DNA of 64,000 bases from Streptomyces asiaticus. GTDB taxonomy: Bacteria > Actinomycetota > Actinomycetes > Streptomycetales > Streptomycetaceae. Positions 26,077 to 35,659 of the stretch are shown piece after piece (position 1 is the stretch's first letter; the number at the start of each line of letters is the position of its first letter). Position numbers and translations under genes: made by a program. The notes beneath the pieces were generated by a model. That model was not told where the DNA came from. It made no database searches and saw only the letters and a program-made list of their open reading frames with translations. The stretch is taken from assembly GCF_018138715.1 (NCBI RefSeq), contig NZ_JAGSHX010000006.1, positions 7,812,001-7,876,000 of the forward strand. Reading direction: 5' to 3'.

Positions 26077-27243
26077 ATGGCACAGATTGAGCCCTTCAAG
26101 ATCGATGTACCCCAACGTGAGGTGGACGCGCTTCGCGCGCGCCTGGCCGCCACGAGCTGGGCGCCCGAACTCGACAACGAGGACTGGTCCTCCGGCGTCA
26201 ACGGCACCTATCTGCGCGAGCTGGTGGCCTACTGGCAGGACGGTTTCGACTGGCGTGCACAGGAAGCGCGCATCAACGAGTTCCCGCAGTTCCGCACCGA
26301 GATCGACGGCGTGCCGATCCACTTCATCCATGTACGAGGGAAAGGGCCCGACCCCGTTCCCATCGTCCTCAGTCACGGGTGGCCCTGGACGTTCTGGGAC
26401 TTCAGGGATGTCATCATGGCGCTGGCCAACCCGGCCGCGCACGGCGGCGATCCTGAGGACGCCTTCGACGTCGTTGTTCCCTCACTGCCGGGCTTCGGCT
26501 TCTCCGGGCCCCTGACCCGCACCGGTGTCGGCTACGTCGAGACCGCCGCCCTATGGGTCGAGCTGATGCGGGGGCTGGGCTACGAGCGGTTCGTCGCCCA
26601 CGGCGGCGACGCGGGTGCCTTTGTGACCGCACGACTCGGCCACGCACATCCCGACTCGCTCATCGGTGTCCACATGAGCTTCCCCATCCTGCCCGGAGTG
26701 CCCCACGACGCCGGTGACCCGGCCGGGCTCACTCCGGAGGAACTGGCAGTCATCGCAGGTCAGGACAGGGGTCCGGGGGCTTTCTACCATACGTTGATCC
26801 ATGCCTTCGACCCGCAGACCCTGGCCTGGGCGATGCACGACAGCCCCGTGGGGCAGGCGGCGTGGATGCTCATGCGCCGCCGGGCGTGGAGCGACTGCCA
26901 CGGAGACGTGGAGACCCGCTTCGACAAGGACACGCTGCTGACGCACTTCTCGCTGTACTGGTTCACGAACAGTTTCGTCGGGTCCGAGCTGTTCTGCCGG
27001 GCCTCCGAACTCCACCTGCCCATGGGGCTGGCCAATGACGTGAAGCCCGAGATCAGCGTGCCGACAGCGGTGGCCGTTCTCCCCCGGGACCTGTTGTACC
27101 GGCCCCGATCGCTCGTCGCCGCACACAGCGACCTGCGCCAGTGGACCATGTTCCCCAGCGGTGGTCACTTCGCGGCGGCCGAGGAACCGCAGCTGATCAC
27201 CGCGGACATCCGCTCTTTCGTCCGCCCACTGCGCGCTGGTTGA
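26077..27243 (+). CDS. epoxide hydrolase (EHN-type alpha/beta hydrolase)
   Basis: Complete epoxide hydrolase of 388 residues. The N-terminal EHN segment (PFKIDVPQREVDALRARLA) is followed by the oxyanion motif LSHGWPWTFWDF near residue 100, the nucleophile Asp in VAHGGDAGAFVTARLG near 180, and the catalytic His near the end in FPSGGHFAAAEEPQ. ATG 26077 follows GAGGA-type sequence. It lies between remnants of acyl-CoA and thiolase genes, so it belongs to a degraded catabolic cluster, but is itself intact. Confidence 0.88.
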   Translation: MAQIEPFKIDVPQREVDALRARLAATSWAPELDNEDWSSGVNGTYLRELVAYWQDGFDWRAQEARINEFPQFRTEIDGVPIHFIHVRGKGPDPVPIVLSHGWPWTFWDFRDVIMALANPAAHGGDPEDAFDVVVPSLPGFGFSGPLTRTGVGYVETAALWVELMRGLGYERFVAHGGDAGAFVTARLGHAHPDSLIGVHMSFPILPGVPHDAGDPAGLTPEELAVIAGQDRGPGAFYHTLIHAFDPQTLAWAMHDSPVGQAAWMLMRRRAWSDCHGDVETRFDKDTLLTHFSLYWFTNSFVGSELFCRASELHLPMGLANDVKPEISVPTAVAVLPRDLLYRPRSLVAAHSDLRQWTMFPSGGHFAAAEEPQLITADIRSFVRPLRAG

Positions 27244-27255
27244 GGAAACTCGTGG

Positions 27256-27598
27256 GTGACAAGTTCCTTCCGTCCGGCGCCTACGCCCGAGACGCAGACC
27301 TACTGGGACAAGGCACGGCTCGGTGAGCTGTGGCTGCCCACGTGCGTGCACACGGGACGAGCGTTCTTCCCGCATCGCGCCAGGTCGCCCTTCACCGGCG
27401 GCCCGGTGTCCTGGAAGAGAGCGAGCGACCGGGCCACGCTGGCGTCGTACGTCGTCGTCCACCGTGCCTCGCCCGGCTTCGAGGGGGAGGCGCCGTACGT
27501 CGTGGCGATCGCGGCGCTCCCGGAAGGGCCACGCCTCCTCACGAATCTGCCCGGCGCACCGCCCGAGCCGGCCGGGCTCACGATCGGCGCGCCGCTGA
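27256..27598 (+). pseudogene. DUF35 (OB-fold, zinc-ribbon) protein, truncated
   Basis: The first 115 codons read as the small OB-fold partner of SCP2-type thiolases: YWDKARLGELWLPTCVHTGR, FFPHRARSPFTGGPVSWKRA, LASYVVVHR and YVVAIAALPEGPRLLTNL. Only one zinc-ribbon cysteine (in PTCVHTG) remains obvious. At about 27598 it runs straight into sequence that in another frame is a thiolase. The C-terminal DUF35 strands are missing, so a deletion joined the two genes. Confidence 0.7.
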
Positions 27599-27855
27599 AT
27601 CCGCCGTCCTGGCGCTCGCCGACGCGGGGCTCTCGGTCGCCGACGCGGACGGCGTCGCGGCGGTGCTGCCGCCCTCCGATGTCGCCTTCATGCTGGGCGT
27701 ACGCCCGCGTTGGCTGGACGGCACCAACGTCGGCGGCTGCTCCTACATGCTCCACGTCAGGCATGCGGTGGCGGCGCTCCAGGCCGGCCAGACGAGCGTC
27801 ATCGTCGTCGCCCACGGCGAGTCGGGCCGGTCACGTCTTGGCGCACCGTACGTCC
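27599..27855 (+). pseudogene. thiolase (SCP2-type) N-terminal fragment
   Basis: In the frame shifted from the DUF35 gene, residues read SAVLALADAGLSVADADGVA, VRPRWLDGTNVGGCSY and HVRHAVAALQAGQTSVIVVA followed by HGESGRSRLG. This is the N-terminal third of a non-condensing thiolase-like protein; in this family the DUF35 and thiolase partners are normally adjacent. Both its start and its 3' two thirds are gone. Confidence 0.68.
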
Positions 27856-27992
27856 CCAACCCGGCCCATCGTTTTCCGACAGGGTGGCGCAGCTTGATCC
27901 ATCCGCCCGCCGTCAACTCGGGTGGTGCCAATGCCGTGACCGTGCGGTCGCCGCCGGACGGGACGACGCAGGGCCGGCGGGTGCGAAGCCGG

Positions 27993-28475
27993 TCAGCCGA
28001 GAGGGTGGGCGCGGCAGGTCCGCAGAATCTCGTCGGACAGTTCGGGCTGGACGCGGCTCACAGCGCGGGCGAGGGCCATCGCCCCTACGAGTCGGCTGAG
28101 CAGCAGCACTGCACGCTCCCGCGCCTCCTGTGAGGTGATCTCGCCTTCGTGCTCGCGGGCGAACTCCTCGGCGAAGCTGGTGAGGTACCCCTCCACGCCG
28201 GTCGCGTAGGCACTCTGGACCGTGTCGCTGTGCCGTCCGGCGTCGATGACCAGGGAGGCCGAGGGGCAGCCGCCGTCCGGGGCGTCCCGGTGGGCGACTG
28301 AAAGGTAGTTGTCCACCACTCGCTTCAGCGGTGGTCCGGTGAGATCGGCGCCTTCCTGAAGGGCCTGGTCCAGGAAGCTCAAAGAGGCTTTGAACGAGGC
28401 GCCGCAGGCCTCGGCGGCCAGATCGTCTTTGGACTGCCGGTTCCTGGCCTTGTCTTCCTTGGTGATCCGCGGCAT
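27993..28475 (-). CDS. TetR-family protein lacking its helix-turn-helix
   Basis: The protein opens MPRITKEDKARNRQ, the usual N-terminal tail of a TetR subgroup, and continues at once with SKDDLAAEACGASFKASLSF, which in relatives follows the HTH (…GGFYNHFxSKDDLA). About 40 residues, that is the whole DNA-binding helix-turn-helix, are missing, and the frame is kept. The ligand-binding domain is present to the end (160 residues instead of about 200). It cannot bind DNA in the normal way. It is divergent from the oxidoreductase at 28574, its probable old target. Confidence 0.78.
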   Translation of the reverse strand: MPRITKEDKARNRQSKDDLAAEACGASFKASLSFLDQALQEGADLTGPPLKRVVDNYLSVAHRDAPDGGCPSASLVIDAGRHSDTVQSAYATGVEGYLTSFAEEFAREHEGEITSQEARERAVLLLSRLVGAMALARAVSRVQPELSDEILRTCRAHPLG

Positions 28476-28573
28476 GGCCACCCTCCTGCCTCGGCAGTAT
28501 TTGACGTTTTCAATGTTACCCCTCATCATTCTGTTTAATGATGATCGGCATCAAAGGGGGAGTGGAGGCGCCT

Positions 28574-29605
28574 ATGCGCACCGTGGAGTACACGCGGCAA
28601 GGGGAAGCCGCACAGGTACTGACGCTGAGGGAGGAACGCCACCGGCCGACTCCCGGCAGCGGAGAGGTTCTGGTCCGCATGCTGGTCCGGCCCATCCATC
28701 CGGGGGACCTGATCGGTGTGGAGGGTCTGCCGGGGCAGCCGGAACAGCAGTCGCAGGCCCGGACTCCCGGAGTGGAGGGGATGGGCGTCGTCGAGAGCGT
28801 CGGAGCAAGCGTCCGCGCACCGCGCCTGGGGCAGCGGGTGGCGGTTTTCCCGGCGCCGGGAACGTGGAGCGACTTCGTCGTGGTCCCAGCCGATCTGGCG
28901 GTGCCGGTGCCGGACGGGGTCAGCGACGAGACCGCAGCCCTGATGCTGGTCAACCCGCTGACGCTGCGCATGCTGTACCGCGCGGTGGAGAAGGCACTGC
29001 GCGGGCAGGCGGGTCCCGTCCTCCAGACCGCCGCCGGCTCGTCCGTCGGCAGGCTGGTCAGCGCGGCCGCGGCCCGGCACGACCTGCAGTTGATCAACCT
29101 CGTGCGCAGCACCTCTGGCGCCGAGAAGATGCGGACGCTGTACCCCTCCCAGCCCGTGATCGCGACATGCGACGACGACTGGCGGGCACAAGTCCGCCTG
29201 CATGCCGGCGAGCGGGGCGTCCAGGTGGTCCTCGACTGTGTCGGCGGTGCCATGACCCAGGACCTCGCCGAACTGCTCGCCGACGGCGGCACCCTGATCT
29301 CCTACGGGCATCTGGGTTCCGGCACGACACCGTTGGAGGCGCTGCCTCTCGTGGCGCGGGCGCTGACGGTGCGGGGAGTGTCGATACTGCGCTGGATGAG
29401 CCGCACCCCGATGGAGCGGGCCCAGGATGTCGCCTTCGCCCAGGACCTGGCGCAGAGCACGCCGGACCTGCTTGAAGTCGCGGCCAGCTACGACCTAGCC
29501 GACTTCAAGGCGGCCGTCGAGCACGCCCGCCGCCCTGGCAAGAGCGGAACCGTCCTGCTCACCACACCGCGGAAGGCCGGCTCCGGACACGGGGCCGGGC
29601 GATGA
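28574..29605 (+). CDS. zinc-independent MDR oxidoreductase (quinone/enoyl reductase-like)
   Basis: MDR enzyme of 343 residues, related to mitochondrial-type 2-enoyl-CoA reductase. The catalytic-domain motifs are RPIHPGDLIGVEG near 40, PGVEGMGVVESVG near 63, and the NADPH site QTAAGSSVGRLVSAAA near 155. No structural zinc Cys set is present. The ATG at 28574 has GGAGG 5 nt upstream. It overlaps the next gene by 4 nt (ATGA), which suggests one transcript with the truncated reductase and perhaps the Old Yellow Enzyme. All three act on C=C or carbonyl groups. Confidence 0.8.
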   Translation: MRTVEYTRQGEAAQVLTLREERHRPTPGSGEVLVRMLVRPIHPGDLIGVEGLPGQPEQQSQARTPGVEGMGVVESVGASVRAPRLGQRVAVFPAPGTWSDFVVVPADLAVPVPDGVSDETAALMLVNPLTLRMLYRAVEKALRGQAGPVLQTAAGSSVGRLVSAAAARHDLQLINLVRSTSGAEKMRTLYPSQPVIATCDDDWRAQVRLHAGERGVQVVLDCVGGAMTQDLAELLADGGTLISYGHLGSGTTPLEALPLVARALTVRGVSILRWMSRTPMERAQDVAFAQDLAQSTPDLLEVAASYDLADFKAAVEHARRPGKSGTVLLTTPRKAGSGHGAGR

Positions 29606-30057
29606 AAATCGGAATGCCCGGAGCCGGAGCGATAGCCCAGGCCATCGCCCGGCACACGATCCGTCACGGCCACGAGGTCGTGCTCAGCAACAGCCGGGGC
29701 CAGACCGTCGTCATCGACGCCACCAACCAGTTCGCCTCCCTTTCCCCGAACCCGGAGATCGCCGATCTGGGCGATCTCACCGGGAGCGCATACGGGTCCT
29801 CCCTGCTTCCCGGCGCGCGCGTGGTCAAGGCTTTCAACTCCCTCCACGCGCAGTTCATCGCACCCGATCCCCGCCACGAGGCGGGGCGGCAGGTGCTGTT
29901 CCTCGCCGGCGACGACGCCGACGCCAAGCACACCGTGAGAGACCTGACCTCCGAGTTCGGCTTCGCTCCCGTCGACCTCGGAACGCTGCGCGAGGGAGGA
30001 CGCCTCATCCAGCTCGGCGGTCCCCTGTCCGCCCTCCACGTCCTCAAGCAGGACTGA
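29602..30057 (+). CDS. NADP-binding F420-reductase-like protein with an in-frame deletion
   Basis: The N-terminal dinucleotide motif is kept (MKIGMPGAGAIAQAIARHTI, HEVVLSNSRG), then the sequence jumps to VVIDATNQF, KAFNSLHAQFI and the C-terminal half. In the family, 40 to 55 residues (second half of the Rossmann domain, with the DVVVLAVP strand) lie between. The product is 151 residues rather than about 205, in frame throughout. Folding is doubtful. It is coupled to the MDR gene by ATGA. Confidence 0.7.
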   Translation: MKIGMPGAGAIAQAIARHTIRHGHEVVLSNSRGQTVVIDATNQFASLSPNPEIADLGDLTGSAYGSSLLPGARVVKAFNSLHAQFIAPDPRHEAGRQVLFLAGDDADAKHTVRDLTSEFGFAPVDLGTLREGGRLIQLGGPLSALHVLKQD

Positions 30058-30122
30058 TCCCACCAACCCGCTCGTGCTCCTCATGCCCACGAGGAGCGAC
30101 TTCCGCCACGAAGGAGATCCTC

Positions 30123-31235
30123 ATGTCCGACCAGACCTCAGCACCCAGCACCCAGCCCCTCCTGCAGCCCGTTCAACTGGGCGCGCTCAAGCTGCCCAAC
30201 CGCGTCGTCATGGCTCCCATGACGCGCGCTCGGGCCGGCAACGAGGAACTGGCCCCCACCGCCCTGCACGCCACCTACTACACGCAGCGCGCCGGCGCCG
30301 GCCTGGTCATCAGCGAAGGGACCTGGGTCAGCACGGACGCGATCGGCTTCATCAACGTCCCCGGCATCTACACCGACGCCCAGACCGCCGGCTGGACCAA
30401 GGTCACCGAAGCCGTGCACTCCGCGGGAGGCAGGATCGTCTCGCAACTCGGCCACGCCGGCGCCGCCTCCCACCCGGATCACCACGGCGGCAGACTTCCC
30501 GCAGGCCCTTCGGCGATCAATCCCCACGAGATGTCCTTCACCCCCGACGGCCCGAAGGACTCCCTCACCCCACGTGCCCTGAGCCCCGCGGAGATCGCCA
30601 CCACGATCGGCGCCTACCGGCAGGCAGCCGCCAACGCCCTGCGCGCCGGATTCGACGGCCTGGAGATCCATGCGCAGGTGTCCCATCTCGTGGCCCAGTT
30701 CCTCAACCCACGGCTCAACCAGCGCACCGACGCCTACGGCGGCAGCAGTGAAAAGCGGGCCCAGTTCCTCCTCGACATCGTGGACGCCGTCAGCAGCGTG
30801 TGGGGCAGCGACCGCATCGGAATCAAACTCTCCCCCTACTGGAATCACGGGCCTGCCTTCACTGCGGATGCCGAGACGCTGGACGAGTACGACCAGCTCC
30901 TCAAGCGCCTCAGCGACAGCAGCCTGGCCTACCTCCACCTCCTCGGCCCGGAACCCGACACGGGAACCGACACCCTCACCGCATTCACCCGTTACCGCGC
31001 CCACTACCGCGGCGCCGTCATCGCCAACCTCGGCTTCACGCAAGCGAGCGGCAACGAGCTCCTCGAGCGGCAGCTGGCCGACGCGGTTTCCTTCGGCGCT
31101 CCCTTCATCGCCAATCCAGACCTCGTCGATCGATTCACCCACGGCCACCCTCTCGCCGCGGGCAGCCGCGACACGTACTTCGCGGGTGGCGCGGAGGGAT
31201 ACACGGACTACCCTGCGGTGACCGGCTCCTACTAG
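30123..31235 (+). CDS. Old Yellow Enzyme-family alkene reductase
   Basis: FMN-dependent ene-reductase of 370 residues, NemA-like. It has LPNRVVMAPMTRARA near residue 27, the QLGHAGAASHPDH FMN segment near 100, and LNQRTDAYGGSSEKRAQF near 200. The usual substrate-binding HxxN/HxxH pair near residue 184 reads HAQV, so the second His/Asn appears to be Val. The C-terminus (GGAEGYTDYP) is the standard one. ATG 30123 follows GAAGGAGAT. It probably reduces an activated alkene or nitro compound, unless the altered pair has changed activity. Confidence 0.85.
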   Translation: MSDQTSAPSTQPLLQPVQLGALKLPNRVVMAPMTRARAGNEELAPTALHATYYTQRAGAGLVISEGTWVSTDAIGFINVPGIYTDAQTAGWTKVTEAVHSAGGRIVSQLGHAGAASHPDHHGGRLPAGPSAINPHEMSFTPDGPKDSLTPRALSPAEIATTIGAYRQAAANALRAGFDGLEIHAQVSHLVAQFLNPRLNQRTDAYGGSSEKRAQFLLDIVDAVSSVWGSDRIGIKLSPYWNHGPAFTADAETLDEYDQLLKRLSDSSLAYLHLLGPEPDTGTDTLTAFTRYRAHYRGAVIANLGFTQASGNELLERQLADAVSFGAPFIANPDLVDRFTHGHPLAAGSRDTYFAGGAEGYTDYPAVTGSY

Positions 31236-31250
31236 GGTCTGTCGCTTGGA

Positions 31251-32599
<1,349 letters not shown>

Positions 32600-32600
<1 letters not shown>

Positions 32601-32960
32601 GGCATCTTCCAGAACGTCTTCTCCCGCAGGAGACGTCCAGCCGCCACAGGACGGTCATCTGGTTCTTGGAGAGGGCCTTGGTGCGGTCCGGCGGCGCCGG
32701 CCGCCGCTCGATGTCGATCGTCGGATCGCATGCGATCCAGCCCTGGCGCTGCCACCAGCCAATTGTCTTGCGCGCGATGGGCAGCTCCCGGGTGGTGGTG
32801 TTGGTGTCCGTCTCGTCCGCGTGGGCAGCCGCGGGTTCGGTCAGCGGTTCCGGCAGCGCCGGATCGTCGGTGACCGTGATGGGGGCGGGAGGCGACTTCG
32901 TGCTGCGGTGGTCCGGTCCGGTCGGTGCTCGCTCGCCGGCGAACATCCATCCCCACGTCG
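32600..32960 (-). pseudogene. tyrosine recombinase remnant abutting the IS
   Basis: The minus strand reads ARKTIGWWQRQGWIACDPTI, DIERRPAPPDRTKALSKNQM then (other frame) REKTFWKMPYESAARADEVL, the end of the N-terminal SAM-like domain and start of the catalytic domain of a XerD-like site-specific integrase. Directly after DEVLG the sequence becomes the transposase. The catalytic Arg-His-Tyr region is therefore lost, and a frameshift lies inside the remnant. It marks a former integrative element or integron-like gene. Confidence 0.6.
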
Positions 32961-33126
32961 TCAGCGAGATCCGGTGGATCCGGGCGGAGGACTTCGCGAT
33001 GCCCGTGCCGGTCCGGTGAGCGATGTCCTGTAGGGAAGCCCACGGAACGCCGCGATCCGGCCGTGGCGGAGGCCGGGCACCGGACCGCAGCGGGTGGCCG
33101 CGAAAGGCGTGTTCCGGCGCGCTCGG

Positions 33127-33612
33127 TCATGCTCGCGCTTCGAAGACGAGGTTGGCGCCGCGGGTGTCGTCTGCTGACACGAAGAAGCCGTCGGGCAGTG
33201 GTCGGGTGGCGAACCCGTTGCCCTCGATGACCGACTTGGCCCTGCCGAGGTCGTTGACCGCGACGGTCTGAGCCGCGACGTACGGCAAGGTCGGGGCCTT
33301 CTCGCCGGGAAGAACCTCGTCCAGAGCTGACAACGGCACGATCTCCAGGCCGCCGATCCGCAGAGCGAACACATGGCGCGGCCCAATCTGGCGCGCGGGG
33401 ATGCCGAGCACTTTCCGGTATCGCTCGACGTAGCGGTCGGTTTCCTCGTCGGCGACCACGAGCGTGACCCGGGACAGGCCCACCGCCCCGTTGGGGTGGT
33501 CCAGGAATCTCGGCTGGTGAATGAGGTCCAGCCCCTGGACCTCTGCGATGCGAACGCCTCCCTCGGGAGCCGCATTCTGTTGTGAGTTCTTAGCCCAGCA
33601 GTCGGCAGAAGA
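33127..33612 (-). pseudogene. VOC/glyoxalase-like protein, 5' end missing
   Basis: The minus frame is open from about 33612 to 33127 and reads GLDLIHQPRFLDHPNGAVGL, SRVTLVVADEETDRYVERY, FALRIGGLEIVPLSALDEVL and FFVSADDTRGANLVFEARA. This looks like the C-terminal two thirds of a glyoxalase-like (VOC) protein; the HPNGAVGLSRVTLVV joint between modules is recognisable. There is no start codon before a GTG at 33483, and its upstream end meets a stop at 33613. The metal-binding His of the first module is absent. Confidence 0.6.
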
Positions 33613-34232
33613 TCAGGTAGAGCAGTCGCAAACCCCATGATCAGTGATCAGGCCCTACGCGGGCGATCGCAAAGCCCCAGGTCAACCACTGTACGACAAT
33701 AAACATTGCTTCAGGGTCTCCACGGGCCGCGGCGATCAAGACACGTTCCCTGTCCCGCTGCGGCCGCACGCCAAGTGAGACCAACTCGGCCGAATCAACG
33801 AGAAGTTGGGGGCGAGCGTGTGGTGTACGGGGTCGAAAACCCATCACATGGCAAAGATTGCACAGGGAAAGTAATGTCCGGCCGCTCGGGCGAGTGGCGG
33901 CAGGCAGTGCGCCTAGCTGGCATTCCTGGGAAATTTTCGTCGGAAAGCGGCGTGCGGTCGGTAAAGAAACTCTTTTGATTTGAGCTTCATCTGGGCATGG
34001 AGTGGCGAGTTCCAGTTCGCGGCTGCGGATTTCGTTGAGTGACGCACGAGGCTGTGGATAGCATGAGCGCGCTCCCGGTTGATCGAGGCTTTCGCGAGGC
34101 CGACATCGGCCGTGGAGTCGAGTGCGCACTCGTCTGTGAATCCGACGTACGAAATCCGTGAACTGCCATCGGGGGATGCTGGTTTACGCTGCCTGCCTCC
34201 GGCGGCATTTCGTAAGCGAAGGGGAATCCATC
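33613..34232. other. no convincing gene; promoter region of the small secreted protein
   Basis: About 620 bp of lower GC content than the surroundings. It holds a TGATCAGTGATCA repeat near 33638 and AT-rich patches (AAATTTTCG near 33930, AAAGAAACTCTTTTGATTT near 33963) that could form a promoter. A minus frame at 33641-34129 gives a partly protein-like C-terminus but no family. I see no RNA gene. Confidence 0.4.
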
Positions 34233-34598
34233 ATGAACGGCAAACGTGCCGTCGCCGGTGCCGCGATCGCGGCCCTCGCCGCAGGCGGCACGGCGGGTAT
34301 CACCGCCTCCAGCGCCTCGGCCGCCTCGCTGCCGCACCACAGGGCCGCGGCCCAGCACTCGGTCGCCACCGCCCAGGTCATAGGCCAGGGCGTGCAGCCT
34401 CAGTTCTGGCACGCGATTGCCAACAGTGTGGCCGCGGCGACGGTCGTCAAGACCGCCGAGTACACCGTGAAGGTCACGACCAAGCTGAAGTCCTCCTCGT
34501 CGAGCGATTCCTCGTCGTCCTCCAGTGGCGGCCCCGCCCTCAGCGGTAAGGCGCTGCACGGCGTGATCCCCGGCGACACCGCCTACGACGCCAAGTGA
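34233..34598 (+). CDS. small secreted Ser-rich protein, candidate SDP-like precursor
   Basis: A 121-residue protein with a clear Sec signal peptide: NGKR, a hydrophobic AVAGAAIAALAAGG core and cleavage after SSASA near residue 30. The mature part has a mixed segment FWHAIANSVAAATVVKTAEY near 60-80, then a run of 14 mostly Ser residues and a short tail ending TAYDAK. There is no Cys. I know no family for it. It sits upstream of a DUF5819 gene and an HTTM gene; in the Bacillus sdp operon a secreted peptide precursor accompanies SdpA and SdpB. The ribosome-binding site GAAGGGG supports this start. Function is inferred only from context. Confidence 0.7.
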   Translation: MNGKRAVAGAAIAALAAGGTAGITASSASAASLPHHRAAAQHSVATAQVIGQGVQPQFWHAIANSVAAATVVKTAEYTVKVTTKLKSSSSSDSSSSSSGGPALSGKALHGVIPGDTAYDAK

Positions 34599-34948
34599 CC
34601 CATCGGCGCGTGCGATTCCATGACGTCGCGTGTCACGTGGCGTCGAGAGATCCCATGGCGTCGGCCGACCACCGACGCCGCGTGACCTGTGGCGCCGGAT
34701 GACGTCTGGCGCAGGGGGAAACGCCACAGTGCCGCCTGACCAGCGGACGGACGTGGCGTACGGCATTGACTGACCATCGGTGCCGAGCGACGTGAGCCAC
34801 CACCTGACCAGTGGTGCGAAGTGACCTGCGTTGTCGTGCGACACCGATGACGATCGACCCCCAGGCGCCGGGGCGGGGCGCTCCGCCCCGGCACGCAGTC
34901 TCACGCGAATCCACCCTTTGACTTCGATCGACCTGGATGTGGACAGCG
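34599..34948. repeat. gene-free spacer with degenerate TGACC(N)GG repeats
   Basis: The 350-bp spacer carries at least six variants of a TGACC-[2-4 nt]-GG motif, for example TGACCATCGG, TGACCAGCGG, TGACCAGTGG and TGACCTGTGG, at irregular distances of 25-85 bp between 34597 and 34830. No frame resembles a protein. It might hold binding sites, leader RNA or a decayed repeat; this cannot be decided by eye. Confidence 0.35.
34867..34892. terminator. hairpin between the secreted-protein gene and DUF5819 gene
   Basis: Arms GCCGGGGCGG and CCGCCCCGGC form a perfect 10-bp stem with a 6-nt loop, 57 bp before the DUF5819 start. No T-tract follows. It could end or attenuate transcription of the small gene, giving more of the peptide mRNA than of the membrane proteins. 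Confidence 0.5.
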
Positions 34949-35659
34949 ATGAGAGTTCTCGCGCGCTCGCGCGAACCAGAGGACGCGCCCCCGGTCGGGG
35001 GCGGGGCGCTCCCTCTGAACGTACGGATCAGCGCGCTGATCGCGCTCGCGGCTGTGGCCGTCTACTGCCTGTGCTGCCTGGTGTACAACGCCCCCGCCTC
35101 CCCGGCCAAGGACCGCATCAAGAGACCTGCCACGGCCTTCATGGAGCCGTACTTCTGGCAGGACTGGCAGCTCTTCGGCCCTACTCCCGGCACCAACAAC
35201 GACCTCATATATCTGCGCGCCCGGATGAAGCTGTCCGACTCGGGGCGGGTCGTCGAATCGAGCCCCGTCGAAATCGAGCAGGCCATCGACAGGTCGCCGC
35301 ACGATTTCCCGGTGAACCCGACGAAGCTGCCCGGCGTACTTCTTGCCTTCGATGCGGCGGCAAATCGGTACGCGGGTGTCGCGAACAAATTCAAGAAACT
35401 TCCGGCGGCCAGGCGTGACGCCGCCCGTAGACTCCTCGACAAGCAATTCTCGGCGGACTTCGAGGAGATGCGGAGATTCTTCTCTGTTCAGGCGAAGACG
35501 CTGTATCCCGATGCACAGATCATCGCCGTGCAGGCGACCTTCAAGAACCGCGCCATCATTCCGTTCTCGGAGCGTTACGAAGTGCCCAGGCCGAAAGAGC
35601 GTGCGCAGGGAATTCTGGCGACGTCATGGATGGACTACGTTCCGGGAGTTGCGCAATGA
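34949..35659 (+). CDS. DUF5819-family membrane-anchored protein (SdpA-like)
   Basis: A 236-residue protein with a short cytoplasmic tail, one transmembrane helix near residues 27-48 (ALIALAAVAVYCLCCLVY) and an extracytoplasmic remainder. After the helix comes MEPYFWQDWQLFGPTPGTNN, which matches the conserved QxWxxFxPxP region of DUF5819 and recalls the QDWSFFTKNP region of SdpA. In Bacillus SdpA works with SdpB to mature the SDP toxin. Its stop overlaps the HTTM start by 4 nt. The start is uncertain: ATG 34937 is also possible. The family call is good; the SdpA role is inference. Confidence 0.75.
   Translation: MRVLARSREPEDAPPVGGGALPLNVRISALIALAAVAVYCLCCLVYNAPASPAKDRIKRPATAFMEPYFWQDWQLFGPTPGTNNDLIYLRARMKLSDSGRVVESSPVEIEQAIDRSPHDFPVNPTKLPGVLLAFDAAANRYAGVANKFKKLPAARRDAARRLLDKQFSADFEEMRRFFSVQAKTLYPDAQIIAVQATFKNRAIIPFSERYEVPRPKERAQGILATSWMDYVPGVAQ

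Noticed and set aside
33641..34129. Minus frame with a partly protein-like C-terminus in the spacer before the secreted protein
   Set aside because: The N-terminal half looks random, no ribosome-binding site or family was found, and base composition differs from neighbouring genes.
34597..34840. TGACC repeats considered as a CRISPR array
   Set aside because: The units are short, variable and irregularly spaced; there are no conserved spacers and no cas genes.
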